Counted from the first letter of the stretch, positions 16,787 to 24,832 are shown. The stretch: DNA of 33,268 bases from Niallia endozanthoxylica (GCF_008710145.1 NZ_VYKL01000062.1:1-33268), one strand, 5' to 3'. The notes: a model not told the origin generated them from the sequence alone. Numbers and translations are program-made.

Positions 16787-16879
16787 CGTTTCTCCACTCC
16801 ATCTTGATATATGTTTCGAAACGATTATCTGTTATTTTTGGGGAATTTAAAACCGTTGTTATTGGGTATTTTACAACCG

Positions 16880-17001
16880 AGGATTACAAATCCTGTGATT
16901 CTTGGTAATAGCAAAATATAATGGATGTTAGGAAAACGCGATACACTAGTTTAGAAAAGCTTGAAAATGTAACTGAGGTATCAGAAGTTTGGTTAGATTA
17001 A
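16880..17001 (+). pseudogene. C-terminal fragment of an unknown protein
   Basis: The end of a frame reads MDVRKTRYTSLEKLENVTEV then SEVWLD and stops at 16999-17001. Just upstream, in the neighbouring frame, RITNPVILGNSK (from 16880) looks like its continuation across one frameshift. No start or ribosome site is present. It lies at the right flank of the IS21 relic and may be the tail of a gene the element damaged. I do not recognise the family. Confidence 0.3.
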
Positions 17002-17004
17002 TAG

Positions 17005-17034
17005 CAAAAAACCTACTTTTAATTAAGTAGGTTT
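17005..17034 (-). terminator. Terminator of the yolD-uvrX operon
   Basis: A 10-bp perfect stem AAACCTACTT / AAGTAGGTTT with a 6-base loop. On the minus strand it is followed by TTTTTTGCTATT, about 50 bases after the polymerase stop codon. Confidence 0.75.
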
Positions 17035-17083
17035 CAGATTGTCGATAAAAGGGACGTATCATTTTTGATACGCTTCTAACATT

Positions 17084-18346
17084 TCAGGAGTAATGGCCTC
17101 CGACTAAATTAGAGCGATGCCGTGCTGTGCCAGCATTTGTGTAGGAAACACCTCTTAACAATGCCAGCGGGCCATATTTATCTCTGATAGCATCCATAAC
17201 ATAGCCAAGTATTCGTTGTTTTTCGCGGTCTTGTTGAAACAAGTCTAGTTGTACAGTGTCATCGTTTTCGATATTTGATAATGTCACAGAGATTTGTCTA
17301 ACCGTTTTATTTGTATAAAAAGCATCAAAAAGTGTTAAGCAAGTTTGATAAATTTCCATTGTAATATTCGTAGGATAGTCTAGTGATTTTGCTCGATGAA
17401 ATCCGCCGCCAAATTCATCTTTACTATACCCAATCGCCAAACTTATTGTTCGACCGACCTTTTTATATTTTCGTGCCTGTCTGGCCACTTCTTCACACAT
17501 TTCCAGGATTACCTGTTTGACTTCCTTTGGATTAGAGTAATCTCTCAGTAGAATTTGACTTTTGCCAAAGCTAACTTGTTCTTGTTTGACCGGATTTCCT
17601 ATTTTAGAAAAATCAATTCCCCAGGCATGTTGATGGATTTGGCGCCCCATTACACCAAATTTTTTTTCTAATCGTTTAAGAGGATAATTGGCTAAGGCAC
17701 CTATAGTGAAAATCCCCATATGATTTAAATTTCTTTCCATTCTTGGACCAATTCCCCACATTTTACCTAGAGGATAGATAGGCCATAGCTTTGTTTGAAC
17801 ATCATCATACGTCCATTTTGCAATGCCCGTGTTTGAATGCTTCGCTTCTAAGTCTAAGCATAGTTTGGCCAACAGCATATTTGGACCGATCCCTACAGTA
17901 GAAGGAAGACCGAATTCTTTCTTAATATTGTCCTGAATTTTGAATGCAATGGTTTCAGGATCTCCCCATAATCTTCTGACTCCTGTTACATCTAAAAAAC
18001 TTTCATCAATGGAATAGGGATGCATATCAGAAAATGGCACATAACGGTTAAAGAGTTGGATTATGGCTGTTGATGTCTTTAGATAAGAGGACATACTGGG
18101 ATTTACAATATGAATTCTAGGATCATCAGGGACTTCAAAAAGCCTTGATCCAGTTTTAATGTTAAATTTTCTTTTTAAGGCAGGGGATGAGGCTAAAACG
18201 ATACTTCCTTGACGTTCCATATTCCCAACAACGGCAAGATAACAAGTCAATGGGTCAAGCCCCAACATCACAGCAGCACAGCTGGCATAGAAGGATTTCA
18301 TATCTATACAGAGGATTGAACGATTGGGAAGTGGACTATAATCCAT
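17084..18346 (-). CDS. Y-family DNA polymerase, UvrX/YqjW type
   Basis: 420 residues from ATG at 18346 after GAGGTG. It has the Y-family catalytic signature: D15 in CIDMKSFYAS and D114-E115 in YSIDESFLDV. These are followed by the thumb motif (GIGPNMLLAKLCLD, KMWGIGPRMERNL) and a little-finger domain (residues about 255-360). QLDLF near residues 373-377 is a beta-clamp binding motif. The length and sequence fit the Bacillus UvrX/YqjW branch rather than short DinB. It acts in error-prone translesion synthesis during the SOS response. It lies 97 bases downstream of the YolD gene, an arrangement repeated in Bacillus (yqjX-yqjW, yolD-uvrX), with a LexA box before the pair. Confidence 0.92.
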   Translation of the reverse strand: MDYSPLPNRSILCIDMKSFYASCAAVMLGLDPLTCYLAVVGNMERQGSIVLASSPALKRKFNIKTGSRLFEVPDDPRIHIVNPSMSSYLKTSTAIIQLFNRYVPFSDMHPYSIDESFLDVTGVRRLWGDPETIAFKIQDNIKKEFGLPSTVGIGPNMLLAKLCLDLEAKHSNTGIAKWTYDDVQTKLWPIYPLGKMWGIGPRMERNLNHMGIFTIGALANYPLKRLEKKFGVMGRQIHQHAWGIDFSKIGNPVKQEQVSFGKSQILLRDYSNPKEVKQVILEMCEEVARQARKYKKVGRTISLAIGYSKDEFGGGFHRAKSLDYPTNITMEIYQTCLTLFDAFYTNKTVRQISVTLSNIENDDTVQLDLFQQDREKQRILGYVMDAIRDKYGPLALLRGVSYTNAGTARHRSNLVGGHYS

Positions 18347-18443
18347 TAAAACACCTCAATTATATATCGATATTAAGTTTATATCAGTTATGTATTATAA
18401 AACCCGGATATCTAGTTCTGCATTTCCTTCATTTAAAGACTGT

Positions 18444-18770
18444 TTACTGTTTTATTACTCCTATCAAAGAGTTAAAATGAAAAGTTTGTTTGCCATTTTT
18501 GTAAAGTACATATAAGTGGCGCTGATACGGATCAATTTTATGTACAATGACTGGTCCAAAATCCTTTATAAATCCATCCATCCACAAAGTTAGTTTAATA
18601 GGCTCGTAATCTTGCATACTCTTTATCAATAAATCATTCATTTCATGTAACTGTCCTTCATCCAGGATTGGTTTTGCTGTTTTTAAACTTTCTATGTACG
18701 CTTGTTTGATCAACTCTTTCTGTTCTGGCATGAAAAATCCGTTCCATTTCATCAAACCTCTATCTCCCAT
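18444..18770 (-). CDS. YolD-like family protein
   Basis: 108 residues from ATG at 18770. A GTG three codons upstream overlaps the ribosome site GAGGTG, so the ATG is preferred. The sequence has the YolD family pattern: 'GDRGLMKWNGFFMPEQKELI' at the N-terminus, a central helical part (ILDEGQLHEMNDLL) and a C-terminal small beta domain (GPVIVHKIDP, LYVLYKNGKQTFHFNSLIGV). Members are encoded directly upstream of UvrX-type polymerases and are thought to have a UmuD-like accessory role, though this is not settled. It is the first gene of the SOS-controlled pair. Confidence 0.88.
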   Translation of the reverse strand: MGDRGLMKWNGFFMPEQKELIKQAYIESLKTAKPILDEGQLHEMNDLLIKSMQDYEPIKLTLWMDGFIKDFGPVIVHKIDPYQRHLYVLYKNGKQTFHFNSLIGVIKQ

Positions 18771-18795
18771 GTGTATCACCTCTTCATTATTTTAC

Positions 18796-18809
18796 CAAAC
18801 GTGTGTTCT
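18796..18809 (-). promoter_or_regulatory. LexA (DinR) box
   Basis: On the minus strand the sequence is AGAACACACGTTTG, matching 12 of 14 positions of the Gram-positive SOS box CGAACRNRYGTTYC, 26 bases before the YolD start. Its place and orientation fit LexA repression of the yolD-uvrX operon. Confidence 0.75.
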
Positions 18810-19439
18810 ATTTTAAAGTAAGGAATTTCTAATTATTAAGGAAACTAAAATATTTATATACGATGCAGAGAGGCTCTTGTTGGGGGGAGATCGGGTAACC
18901 GGTGCGAGGATTTAAATTCCTCCTTTTTCGTTATAGATATCTTTAAGACATGTGAAACCCCCAATTCTTTTTAGAATAGGGGGTTAATTCATATGCCGAT
19001 AATCGCTAATAGTTAACTCTTCGCAATATATTTCCAATATATCCAGAATTATTTAAGTATAAGTTTTTATTTTTATATATTATTATTTGTTCTTTATAGG
19101 TTCTAGGTAATCTTACTTTATTTAGATTGGTTTTTTAAGATTCACTATTGCATTTCCCCTTAATTAAACAAAATAACCCACCTTGGTCCGCATTGTTAAG
19201 AGGCGTGGTGGGTTCTGTTAATACTATAATATATCGGTTAGATTGTGTTGTCAAAGGATTGAAGAGAAGAAGGTAAGTATGCATCTGTAAAAGTACACTT
19301 TTATAGACTGATAAAAAGCTATAAAATTTATAGTCTATAATCATATGTAATTCATTTTATAAACGTTCGTAAAAAGTGATATACTTTTATGGACATTTTT
19401 ATGTTAGCTAGGTTGATAGATTAAAATAATTGCAAAATT
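18810..19439. other. Intergenic with several hairpins
   Basis: No intact gene seen. GAGGA-TTTAAAT-TCCTC (18906-18922) with a following CTTTTT looks like a terminator or the T-arm of a decayed tRNA. AACCCCC (18956-18962) and GGGGGTT (18979-18985) frame a longer imperfect stem with no T tail. TATAGACT and AGTCTATA form another 8-bp inverted repeat near 19304-19338. ORFs in this stretch lack ribosome sites. Confidence 0.35.
19175..19214 (-). terminator. Minus-strand terminator-like hairpin
   Basis: AACCCACC (19175-19182) pairs with GGTGGGTT (19207-19214). On the minus strand the stem is followed by ATTTTGTTT. No intact minus-strand gene ends before it. Confidence 0.45.
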
Positions 19440-19497
19440 AATTAAGAAGCTGATTTAAAAGTATTCGAACCTTTTAAATCAGCTTCTTAATTTTTAC
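19440..19497. repeat. Perfect 22-bp inverted repeat with 9-base loop
   Basis: Bases 19440-19461 (starting AATTAAGAAGCTG) are exactly complementary to 19471-19492, with loop TATTCGAAC. The stem is followed by TTTAC on the plus strand and by a T-rich stretch on the minus strand. It has terminator form in both directions, but no intact gene ends within several hundred bases on either side. Confidence 0.7.
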
Positions 19498-19751
19498 AGC
19501 CTGCCATCTCTGACCCTGGCCAAGTATATTTCCTTTTAATTTAGTGGAAAGGAGTTTATTTTAGTGAGAAGCCACTGCCATAAACGGTTTTGTATGAGTA
19601 AAACGTGAACACCTGTGGTTATCATTGGCTTCTATTTTATGAACTGAACATTTAGATCTAGTGTTGTTAACACATCACAAAGCTTATGAGCATTGTGATG
19701 TGCTAAATCAATTCCTTTCGATTTGAGTTTTTTCTTTTACTATTTAAAGAC
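19498..19751. other. Intergenic, possible transposase tail
   Basis: No intact gene. On the minus strand a short frame ends FTFYSYKTVYGSGFSLK at about 19561-19614; it looks like the C-terminus of a lost protein, perhaps a transposase. CACATCACAA (19671-19680) and TTGTGATGTG (19693-19702) form a perfect 10-bp inverted repeat. Confidence 0.3.
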
Positions 19752-19944
19752 TCATTTCTTTAAACTGATTAACAGTTCATTAATACGCCGTTTTTTCTCT
19801 TTGATTATCAACTATTCTTCGCGTCTGTTCTTGTTGTTGATCGATTGCCTTTATTTTTGTCTTTAAATTTCTAGGCATTCTACATATTTTCATATTAATT
19901 GTTCCAAAGTTTTCAATACCTTTTTCTATTTTTAGTATAAACAT
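19752..19944 (-). pseudogene. Coiled-coil protein fragment, frameshifted
   Basis: From ATG at 19944 the minus strand encodes about 50 residues with a basic, helical pattern (KTKIKAIDQQQEQTRRIVD). One frameshift in the AAAAAA tract near 19785 leads into KRRINELLISLKK and a stop at 19752-19754. Such a tail would fit the dimerisation helix of a MerR-like regulator, but there is no DNA-binding part and no ribosome site. Likely a remnant; family uncertain. Confidence 0.3.
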
Positions 19945-20012
19945 ACTAAAAATTCTTGAAAATAAACAGAAAATTGCAATAACCGTTAGTTTATTTGTAA
20001 TTTTTTAAATAT

Positions 20013-20018
20013 TATAAT
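20013..20018 (+). promoter_or_regulatory. -10 element before the dioxygenase gene
   Basis: TATAAT at 20013-20018, 37 bases before the ATG. The -35 region at 17 bases (TTTATT) is poor, as expected if an activator such as the XylR_N-PucR protein encoded downstream is required. Confidence 0.35.
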
Positions 20019-20054
20019 ATCTATACAAGAAATTAATATTAGGAGATGATAAAT

Positions 20055-20969
20055 ATGGCTACTATGCGAATTGGAAGAGCTGAATTAAGGGTACTAGATC
20101 TTGAAGAGGCTGTAAATTATTATACGAATATTATTGGATTAGAAGTAGTTGGGAGAAGTCCAGGAAGGGTCTACCTTAAGGCTTGGGATGAATTTGATCA
20201 TCATAGTCTTATACTGCAAGAGGCTGATTCCCCTGGTCTTGACCACTTTGCTTTTAAAGTACGAAATGAAGTGGATCTTGAGTTTTACGAAAGAAATGTC
20301 GAACAATTCGGTTGTACGGTAAAAAGGATTTCCAAGGGAACACGACTTGCGGAAGGAGAGGCTATTCGATTTACATTGCCAACAGGGCACGAAATGGAGC
20401 TTTATCACGATATCCAACAAGTAGGTAAGAAAACAGGTATCTTAAATCCACATCCTTGGCCAGATGAAGTAAGAGGGATTGCTCCTCATCGTCTGGATCA
20501 TGTTCTACTAATTGGTGAAGATGTAAAAACAGTTACTAGATTATTTACAGAAGCACTAGATATGTTTCAAAGTGAAAGCATCATGACTTTAGATGGAGAA
20601 AACATGGTTGGTAGCTTTATGCATGCTCAAAATGGGAAGGCACATGATATTGCCTTTATTCAAGGGCCAGATAGTAAATTGCACCATGCAGCGTTCAAGG
20701 TTGATAATTGGTACGACGTGTTAAAGGCCGCAGACTTATTGGCAAGACATGATGTACCTATTGAAGTAACGCCAACTCGTCATGCTATGACAAGGGCAGA
20801 AACAACTTATTTCTTTGATCCTTCAGGAAACCGAAACGAAGCCTATTCCGGGGGATATATCACATATCCGGATTCTCCTACAATCACTTGGACGGAAGAT
20901 AAAATTGCTCATGGAATCTTCTATCATAGAAGAGAAATGATTGACTCCTTCGTTAAAGCTCTTACTTGA
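20055..20969 (+). CDS. Catechol 2,3-dioxygenase (XylE type)
   Basis: 304 residues from ATG at 20055. An in-frame ATG at 20046 directly abuts the AGGAG site, so the later start with normal spacing is preferred. The two-module VOC fold is evident (LRVLDLEEAVNYYTNIIGLE; HRLDHVLLIGEDVKTVTRLF). The extradiol ligands are present: H149, the His pair of KLHH (210/211) and E262 in SGNRNEAY. Second-shell H197 (AHDIAF), H243 (PTRHAMTR) and Y252 match XylE H199, H246 and Y255. It opens the catechol ring next to the hydroxyls, giving 2-hydroxymuconic semialdehyde. It is the first gene of the aromatic cluster. Substituted catechols are possible substrates. Confidence 0.93.
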   Translation: MATMRIGRAELRVLDLEEAVNYYTNIIGLEVVGRSPGRVYLKAWDEFDHHSLILQEADSPGLDHFAFKVRNEVDLEFYERNVEQFGCTVKRISKGTRLAEGEAIRFTLPTGHEMELYHDIQQVGKKTGILNPHPWPDEVRGIAPHRLDHVLLIGEDVKTVTRLFTEALDMFQSESIMTLDGENMVGSFMHAQNGKAHDIAFIQGPDSKLHHAAFKVDNWYDVLKAADLLARHDVPIEVTPTRHAMTRAETTYFFDPSGNRNEAYSGGYITYPDSPTITWTEDKIAHGIFYHRREMIDSFVKALT

Positions 20970-20993
20970 TACATTTTATTAATTAAAACTCTT

Positions 20994-21008
20994 TTGAAAG
21001 CGTTTATC
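20994..21008 (+). promoter_or_regulatory. cre-like site in the aromatic cluster
   Basis: TTGAAAGCGTTTATC matches 13 of 15 positions of WTGNAANCGNWNNCW, with the central AANCGNW intact. It lies between the dioxygenase and monooxygenase genes, where CcpA could act as a roadblock. Confidence 0.3.
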
Positions 21009-21098
21009 TATTGATTGAATGTATTAGAGGGAAAGCAAATTGTATCGTGTTAAAAGTCTCCTTTCCCAATCCATTATATCTTTTGAGGAGGAATAGAA

Positions 21099-22307
21099 AT
21101 GACTAAAACAACCTTATTAATAAAAGAGAGACAAGACAGAGCTACATGGATTGCCAAAGCAGAAAGAATTGGCCAAATTGCTGAGGCGGAAGCGAAAGAA
21201 GCAGATAAGAATGCTCGCTTTTCTTCAAAAGTGGCTGAAGCTATTCTAGAAGCGGATATTAACAAGCTCATGCGTCCGAAACGATATAACGGTTCATTTG
21301 TTGATTTACGTACTTATACAGATATTCTTAGAACGATTTCAAAGCATAGTATAGCTGCAGCTTGGTTAACTTATTTCTATTCCGCACATGATATTTGGCC
21401 AGCCTATTTGTCGCCAAAAGGAAGAGACATAGTGCTTGGACATAATGGTTTTGTAGCTGATGTAGTGGCACCAGTTGGCCGGGCTGAAAGAGTTGGGGAT
21501 GGATTTAGTCTTAGTGGTCAGTGGAATTTTTGTAGTGGTGTATTATGGAGTGATTTCATCGGTCTGGGAGCAATGGTTAAACTTTCTGAAGAAGATGAAC
21601 CGGAATATTGTATCTTAGTCGTGCCTAAGTCTGACCCCAATGTCAAAATTGTAGAAAACTGGGATACAATCGGTTTGCGAAGCAGTGCAAGTAATGGCGT
21701 GCTTGTTGAAGATGCCTTTGTGCCAGAACACCTTGTTTTACCTGCTCGTTATTTATTTCAGATTGGGAAGCCAATGGAGGAGGATTTTGATCAAAATGAT
21801 CCGGTATACCGTATGCCATTTATGCCACTCTTCTTACTTGGGTTCCCGGCTGTTGCTTTAGGTGGTATGGAACGCTTAATTACAATATTTAAAGAACGTA
21901 CGGAAAAGCGTGTACGTGTATTTAAAGGAGGACAAAATGAGAAGAAGTCGTCTGGAAGTCAACGTTTACTAGCTGAAATGAACATGCAATATCGAGCAGC
22001 AGAAGGTCTGTTGTATCGTTACATTGAAATCCTTGAATCGTGGGAAGCAGAGGGAAGAACGATTGTAAGTGATGAGGAAAGGGAAGAATTATTTGCTTTA
22101 AGAGCGCAGGTAGCAAGAATGGCAACAGATATTGCAACAAGAGTAATGCAAACGCTTGGAGGAACATCTATTTATAAAGGTGATTCGGTGGAACTATTTA
22201 CGAGAGACTTACTAGCATTTGGTTCACATCCAAATGGTGCATGGGAGGATGGAATGGCTGCTTATGGAAGAACCATATTTGGCCAGCCGGGTGATCCAGT
22301 CTGGTAA
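21099..22307 (+). CDS. Two-component flavin monooxygenase, oxygenase subunit (acyl-CoA dehydrogenase fold)
   Basis: 402 residues, ATG at 21099 after GAGGAGG. The protein has the acyl-CoA dehydrogenase fold of group D flavin monooxygenases (HsaA, C2-type p-hydroxyphenylacetate hydroxylase and indole oxygenase relatives). There is an N-terminal helical domain, a beta domain with 'GDGFSLSGQWNFCSGVLWSD', and a C-terminal helical bundle with ARMATDIATRVMQTLGGTSI. The catalytic Glu of true acyl-CoA dehydrogenases is not evident. Such enzymes use reduced flavin from a separate reductase to hydroxylate phenolic rings; a reductase of the right family is encoded at 26464-26943. With a catechol dioxygenase upstream, ortho-hydroxylation of a phenol to a catechol is the likely step. 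The exact substrate is unknown. Confidence 0.85.
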   Translation: MTKTTLLIKERQDRATWIAKAERIGQIAEAEAKEADKNARFSSKVAEAILEADINKLMRPKRYNGSFVDLRTYTDILRTISKHSIAAAWLTYFYSAHDIWPAYLSPKGRDIVLGHNGFVADVVAPVGRAERVGDGFSLSGQWNFCSGVLWSDFIGLGAMVKLSEEDEPEYCILVVPKSDPNVKIVENWDTIGLRSSASNGVLVEDAFVPEHLVLPARYLFQIGKPMEEDFDQNDPVYRMPFMPLFLLGFPAVALGGMERLITIFKERTEKRVRVFKGGQNEKKSSGSQRLLAEMNMQYRAAEGLLYRYIEILESWEAEGRTIVSDEEREELFALRAQVARMATDIATRVMQTLGGTSIYKGDSVELFTRDLLAFGSHPNGAWEDGMAAYGRTIFGQPGDPVW

Positions 22308-22353
22308 ACAATTATTTGCATTCATCTTAATCTTTAAATCTAGTTGAATAATA

Positions 22354-22417
22354 TCTGCGTGGGGTCAAGTTGAGTGTTTTAATCTATAAAGCTATTATGT
22401 CACTTATCTCACGCAGA
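22354..22417 (+). promoter_or_regulatory. Long hairpin between monooxygenase and ferredoxin genes
   Basis: TCTGCGTG (22354-22361) pairs perfectly with CACGCAGA (22410-22417), enclosing 48 bases. There is no T run after it, so it is not a simple terminator; it could be an mRNA processing or stability element in the 256-base gap. Confidence 0.35.
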
Positions 22418-22491
22418 GATGTATGTATTGTTTGAATGTTTACGAAGAGACCAATGATTATATTCTGAAAATATTGAACAATTTGAATAAT

Positions 22492-22522
22492 GATTGTACA
22501 ATCTAATAAATTATTGTAAAGT
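22492..22522 (+). promoter_or_regulatory. Promoter with palindromic operator before the ferredoxin gene
   Basis: TTGTAC (22494-22499), spacer 17, TAAAGT (22517-22522). The perfect 12-base palindrome GATTGTACAATC (22492-22503) covers the -35 box, and half of it recurs as ATTGTA at 22513-22518. This suggests an internal, regulated promoter for ferredoxin, regulator and the downstream genes. Confidence 0.4.
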
Positions 22523-22563
22523 AAGTCTCTTCAAACAAATTTTCTTATTTGGAGGGAATGCTC

Positions 22564-22863
22564 ATGTTTAAGATAAAAGTAATGGATACGAACGATACCA
22601 ACTATGAATGGCAGGGGTACGATTCTGAAAGTTTGCTAGATGGAGCGCAAAGGAATGGTATAAAAATCCCTTATGCGTGTAAAGGAGGAGGATGTGGGCT
22701 TTGTAAAGTTAAGGTAGAGGCAGGGAGTTTTAAAAGAGGGAAGAGCTCAATAGCTGTATTACCTGAGGATGAAAGGGTGTATAACCATTCGCTTGCTTGT
22801 AAAACATATCCAAAAGGCGATATGGAAATACTGTTAAACATTAACACCATAAAGTCTTATTAG
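22564..22863 (+). CDS. [2Fe-2S] plant-type ferredoxin (XylT-like)
   Basis: 99 residues from ATG at 22564, seven bases after GGAGGG; in-frame starts upstream overlap that site. The cluster ligands are C39, C44, C47 and C79 (YACKGGGCGLCKVKV and SLACKTYP), the C-x4-C-x2-C...C pattern of plant-type ferredoxins. Small ferredoxins encoded beside catechol 2,3-dioxygenases (XylT, DmpQ) re-reduce the iron of oxidised dioxygenase, and that role fits here. An electron-transfer role for another oxygenase is less likely because the monooxygenase is flavin-dependent. It is followed after 10 bases by the regulator gene. Confidence 0.9.
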   Translation: MFKIKVMDTNDTNYEWQGYDSESLLDGAQRNGIKIPYACKGGGCGLCKVKVEAGSFKRGKSSIAVLPEDERVYNHSLACKTYPKGDMEILLNINTIKSY

Positions 22864-22873
22864 GGGTGAAATA

Positions 22874-24778
22874 TTGAAAGTAAACGAGTTAAATTTGGCA
22901 CAGTTTTACCAAAAGTTAACTGGAGAAAATCAAGATCTTTTGAAAGAGCGTATAGTTACTACTCCAACAGCAGCGATAGGGACATTACGATATGAATTAA
23001 TTGAAACTATTGGAATAGAAAGAACAAAAGGGTTTCTTTTACGATATGGTTGGCATTCCGGAGTTCATGATGCCAACTTAATTAAAGAACAAACTTTTGA
23101 TAATAAAAGGGAAATGTTATTTGCCGGTCCTCAAATGCATATATTACATGGGTATTTAGGTGAAGTTGAAAATTTGACGGTAGAAGTTGCTTTTGATAAA
23201 GGAACGCTTTATCACGAGGCCATATGGAAAAATTCATATGAAGCAGAAGAACATCTAAAAAGATATGGCTATAGTAACGAACCTGTGTGTCATCATGCGA
23301 CTGGGTATGCAAGTGGCTATCTTTCAACTATTCTTGGAAAAAAGGTAATTACTAAAGAAGTTAAATGTAAAGCAATGGGGCATGAAAACTGCCAGACTGT
23401 TTGTCGTACGGTAGAGGAATGGAACGGAGAAGTAGATAAAGAGCTTAAGTATTATGAAGAGGATTCTATTATCGACGAACTAAACGAGACGTTTAAAAAA
23501 TTGAAAATAGAAAGGGATAATTTAAGTAAAGCGTCTGATGTTCATCAAAAGCTAGTCAAAATCCTGTTAGGTCAAAATGATTTATCTTCAGTTGCTAACA
23601 CCCTCACACAACACACTAAATTACCTGTTTTAATCGAAAACGCAAATCTAGATTACATGGCATTATCAGGAATCCCTGAAGAAGAAGGTGTACGCTATTC
23701 AGAGCAACTGAGTAAAGTGATTGAAAGAAAAGGCAAAAAAGATGTGAACAACATGAACCACACAATTTTATTGGATTTTGTTGATCATAAAAGACTTATT
23801 ACCCCTATTTATTTACAAAAAAACATTGTTGCTTTTTGTTCTTTTATATATAAAGATACAACACCTCAGGAAGTAGAGAAGTTAATATTAGAGCAAAGTT
23901 CATTAGTGTGTTCCCTTTATTTACTCAATGACCTTACACGTATCCAGACAGAACAGCGTTTGCAAGGAAACTTATTAGATGACATTTTAACAAATCAAAT
24001 AACACATGAAGAACTTTCTAAAAAGGCCTATTACATTGGAATTCAATTAAAAGCCCCTTACTTTATGATTGCTATTAGTGTTTTCTCTCAAGATTCTACG
24101 ATGAAAGAGCAATTAGGATTTAATGACCATTTTATCAATGAGCTTTCCATCTTTCTTAAAAGCCGATACATTAATGCGTTATTAGGACAAAAGTCAGGAA
24201 AGATAATCATGTTGTTATCTGAAGATACTATGCTTAAAAGTGAGGCCAATAAGAAAAATTTTTGTCAAACGTTGTTTGATTATTGTTCAAGGAAATATCC
24301 ATTTCATAGCTTTAGGTTTGGTATTAGTTCAAGTTCCCCTAGCATAGACGAGGTTATTCAATTATATAATGAAAGTTCCTCTGCATTACAGGCTGCGAAT
24401 CATCATCAGAAAATTGTTTGCTACGACCATTTAGGACTTGAAGGTATATTGTTGCAAATGAATAATGAAAGTTTGGAGAAATTTATTCAAAAGAAATTAG
24501 GTAGGCTAATAGAAGAAGATAAAAATAAGGATATGGAATTGACAAAAACGCTTTATTACTTTTTAAGCAATAACTGTAATATTAATAAAACAGCTAGAGT
24601 TATGAATTTTTCGGTCACTGGTGTAAGGTATCGTGTGCATAAAATTAATGAAATATTAGATACCGATATTAATCTGCCTGATGTTGGTTACCAAATATAT
24701 TTATTCCTAAAGCTTTTAATACATTGGGGGAAACTAGATATTGATTTTAACCCTAGTATAGATCTTCATATCGATTAA
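22874..24778 (+). CDS. Phenol-sensor regulator: XylR_N + V4R + PucR-type HTH
   Basis: 634 residues, TTG start at 22874 after GGGGTG. Residues about 10-120 match the XylR/DmpR activator-recognition domain (TLRYELIETIGIERTKGFLL, GPQMHILHGY, AIWKNSYEAEEHL). A V4R domain follows (PVCHHATGYASGYLSTILG, KEVKCKAMGHENC). C139, E162, C165 and C173 have the same spacing (23, 3, 8) as the zinc ligands I recall for MopR (C155, E178, C181, C189). W118 and H89 lie where MopR W134 and H106 contact phenol. After a linker helix (195-220), the rest is not a sigma-54 AAA+ module but a PucR/CdaR-type output ending in the HTH 'NINKTARVMNFSVTGVRYRV'. It probably activates the aromatic cluster on binding a phenol. 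Confidence 0.88.
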   Translation: MKVNELNLAQFYQKLTGENQDLLKERIVTTPTAAIGTLRYELIETIGIERTKGFLLRYGWHSGVHDANLIKEQTFDNKREMLFAGPQMHILHGYLGEVENLTVEVAFDKGTLYHEAIWKNSYEAEEHLKRYGYSNEPVCHHATGYASGYLSTILGKKVITKEVKCKAMGHENCQTVCRTVEEWNGEVDKELKYYEEDSIIDELNETFKKLKIERDNLSKASDVHQKLVKILLGQNDLSSVANTLTQHTKLPVLIENANLDYMALSGIPEEEGVRYSEQLSKVIERKGKKDVNNMNHTILLDFVDHKRLITPIYLQKNIVAFCSFIYKDTTPQEVEKLILEQSSLVCSLYLLNDLTRIQTEQRLQGNLLDDILTNQITHEELSKKAYYIGIQLKAPYFMIAISVFSQDSTMKEQLGFNDHFINELSIFLKSRYINALLGQKSGKIIMLLSEDTMLKSEANKKNFCQTLFDYCSRKYPFHSFRFGISSSSPSIDEVIQLYNESSSALQAANHHQKIVCYDHLGLEGILLQMNNESLEKFIQKKLGRLIEEDKNKDMELTKTLYYFLSNNCNINKTARVMNFSVTGVRYRVHKINEILDTDINLPDVGYQIYLFLKLLIHWGKLDIDFNPSIDLHID

Positions 24779-24832
24779 GGATACTTAAGTAATAAGATTA
24801 TATATTGATATTTAATATTGGAGGTAATATTG

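Larger units (their letters stand above)
14702..16865 (-). mobile_element. IS21-family insertion sequence, degenerate
   Basis: About 2.16 kb with istA and istB on the minus strand and imperfect terminal inverted repeats. Inward from the left end (14702) the sequence reads TGTCAACAACGATTTAATTT then TCCCCAA; inward from the right end it reads AATAACAACGGTTTTAAATT then CCCCAAA. Both genes carry disabling lesions, so the element is dead unless helped in trans. The right boundary is uncertain by a few bases because that end is diverged, and I could not define a target-site duplication. Confidence 0.8.

Noticed and set aside
19135..19344. 69-aa minus-strand ORF
   Set aside because: It covers a terminator-like hairpin, lacks a ribosome site and resembles no family.
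19571..19600. GCCACTG as a possible cobalamin riboswitch box
   Set aside because: The other conserved elements of a cobalamin riboswitch are absent and no B12 gene follows.
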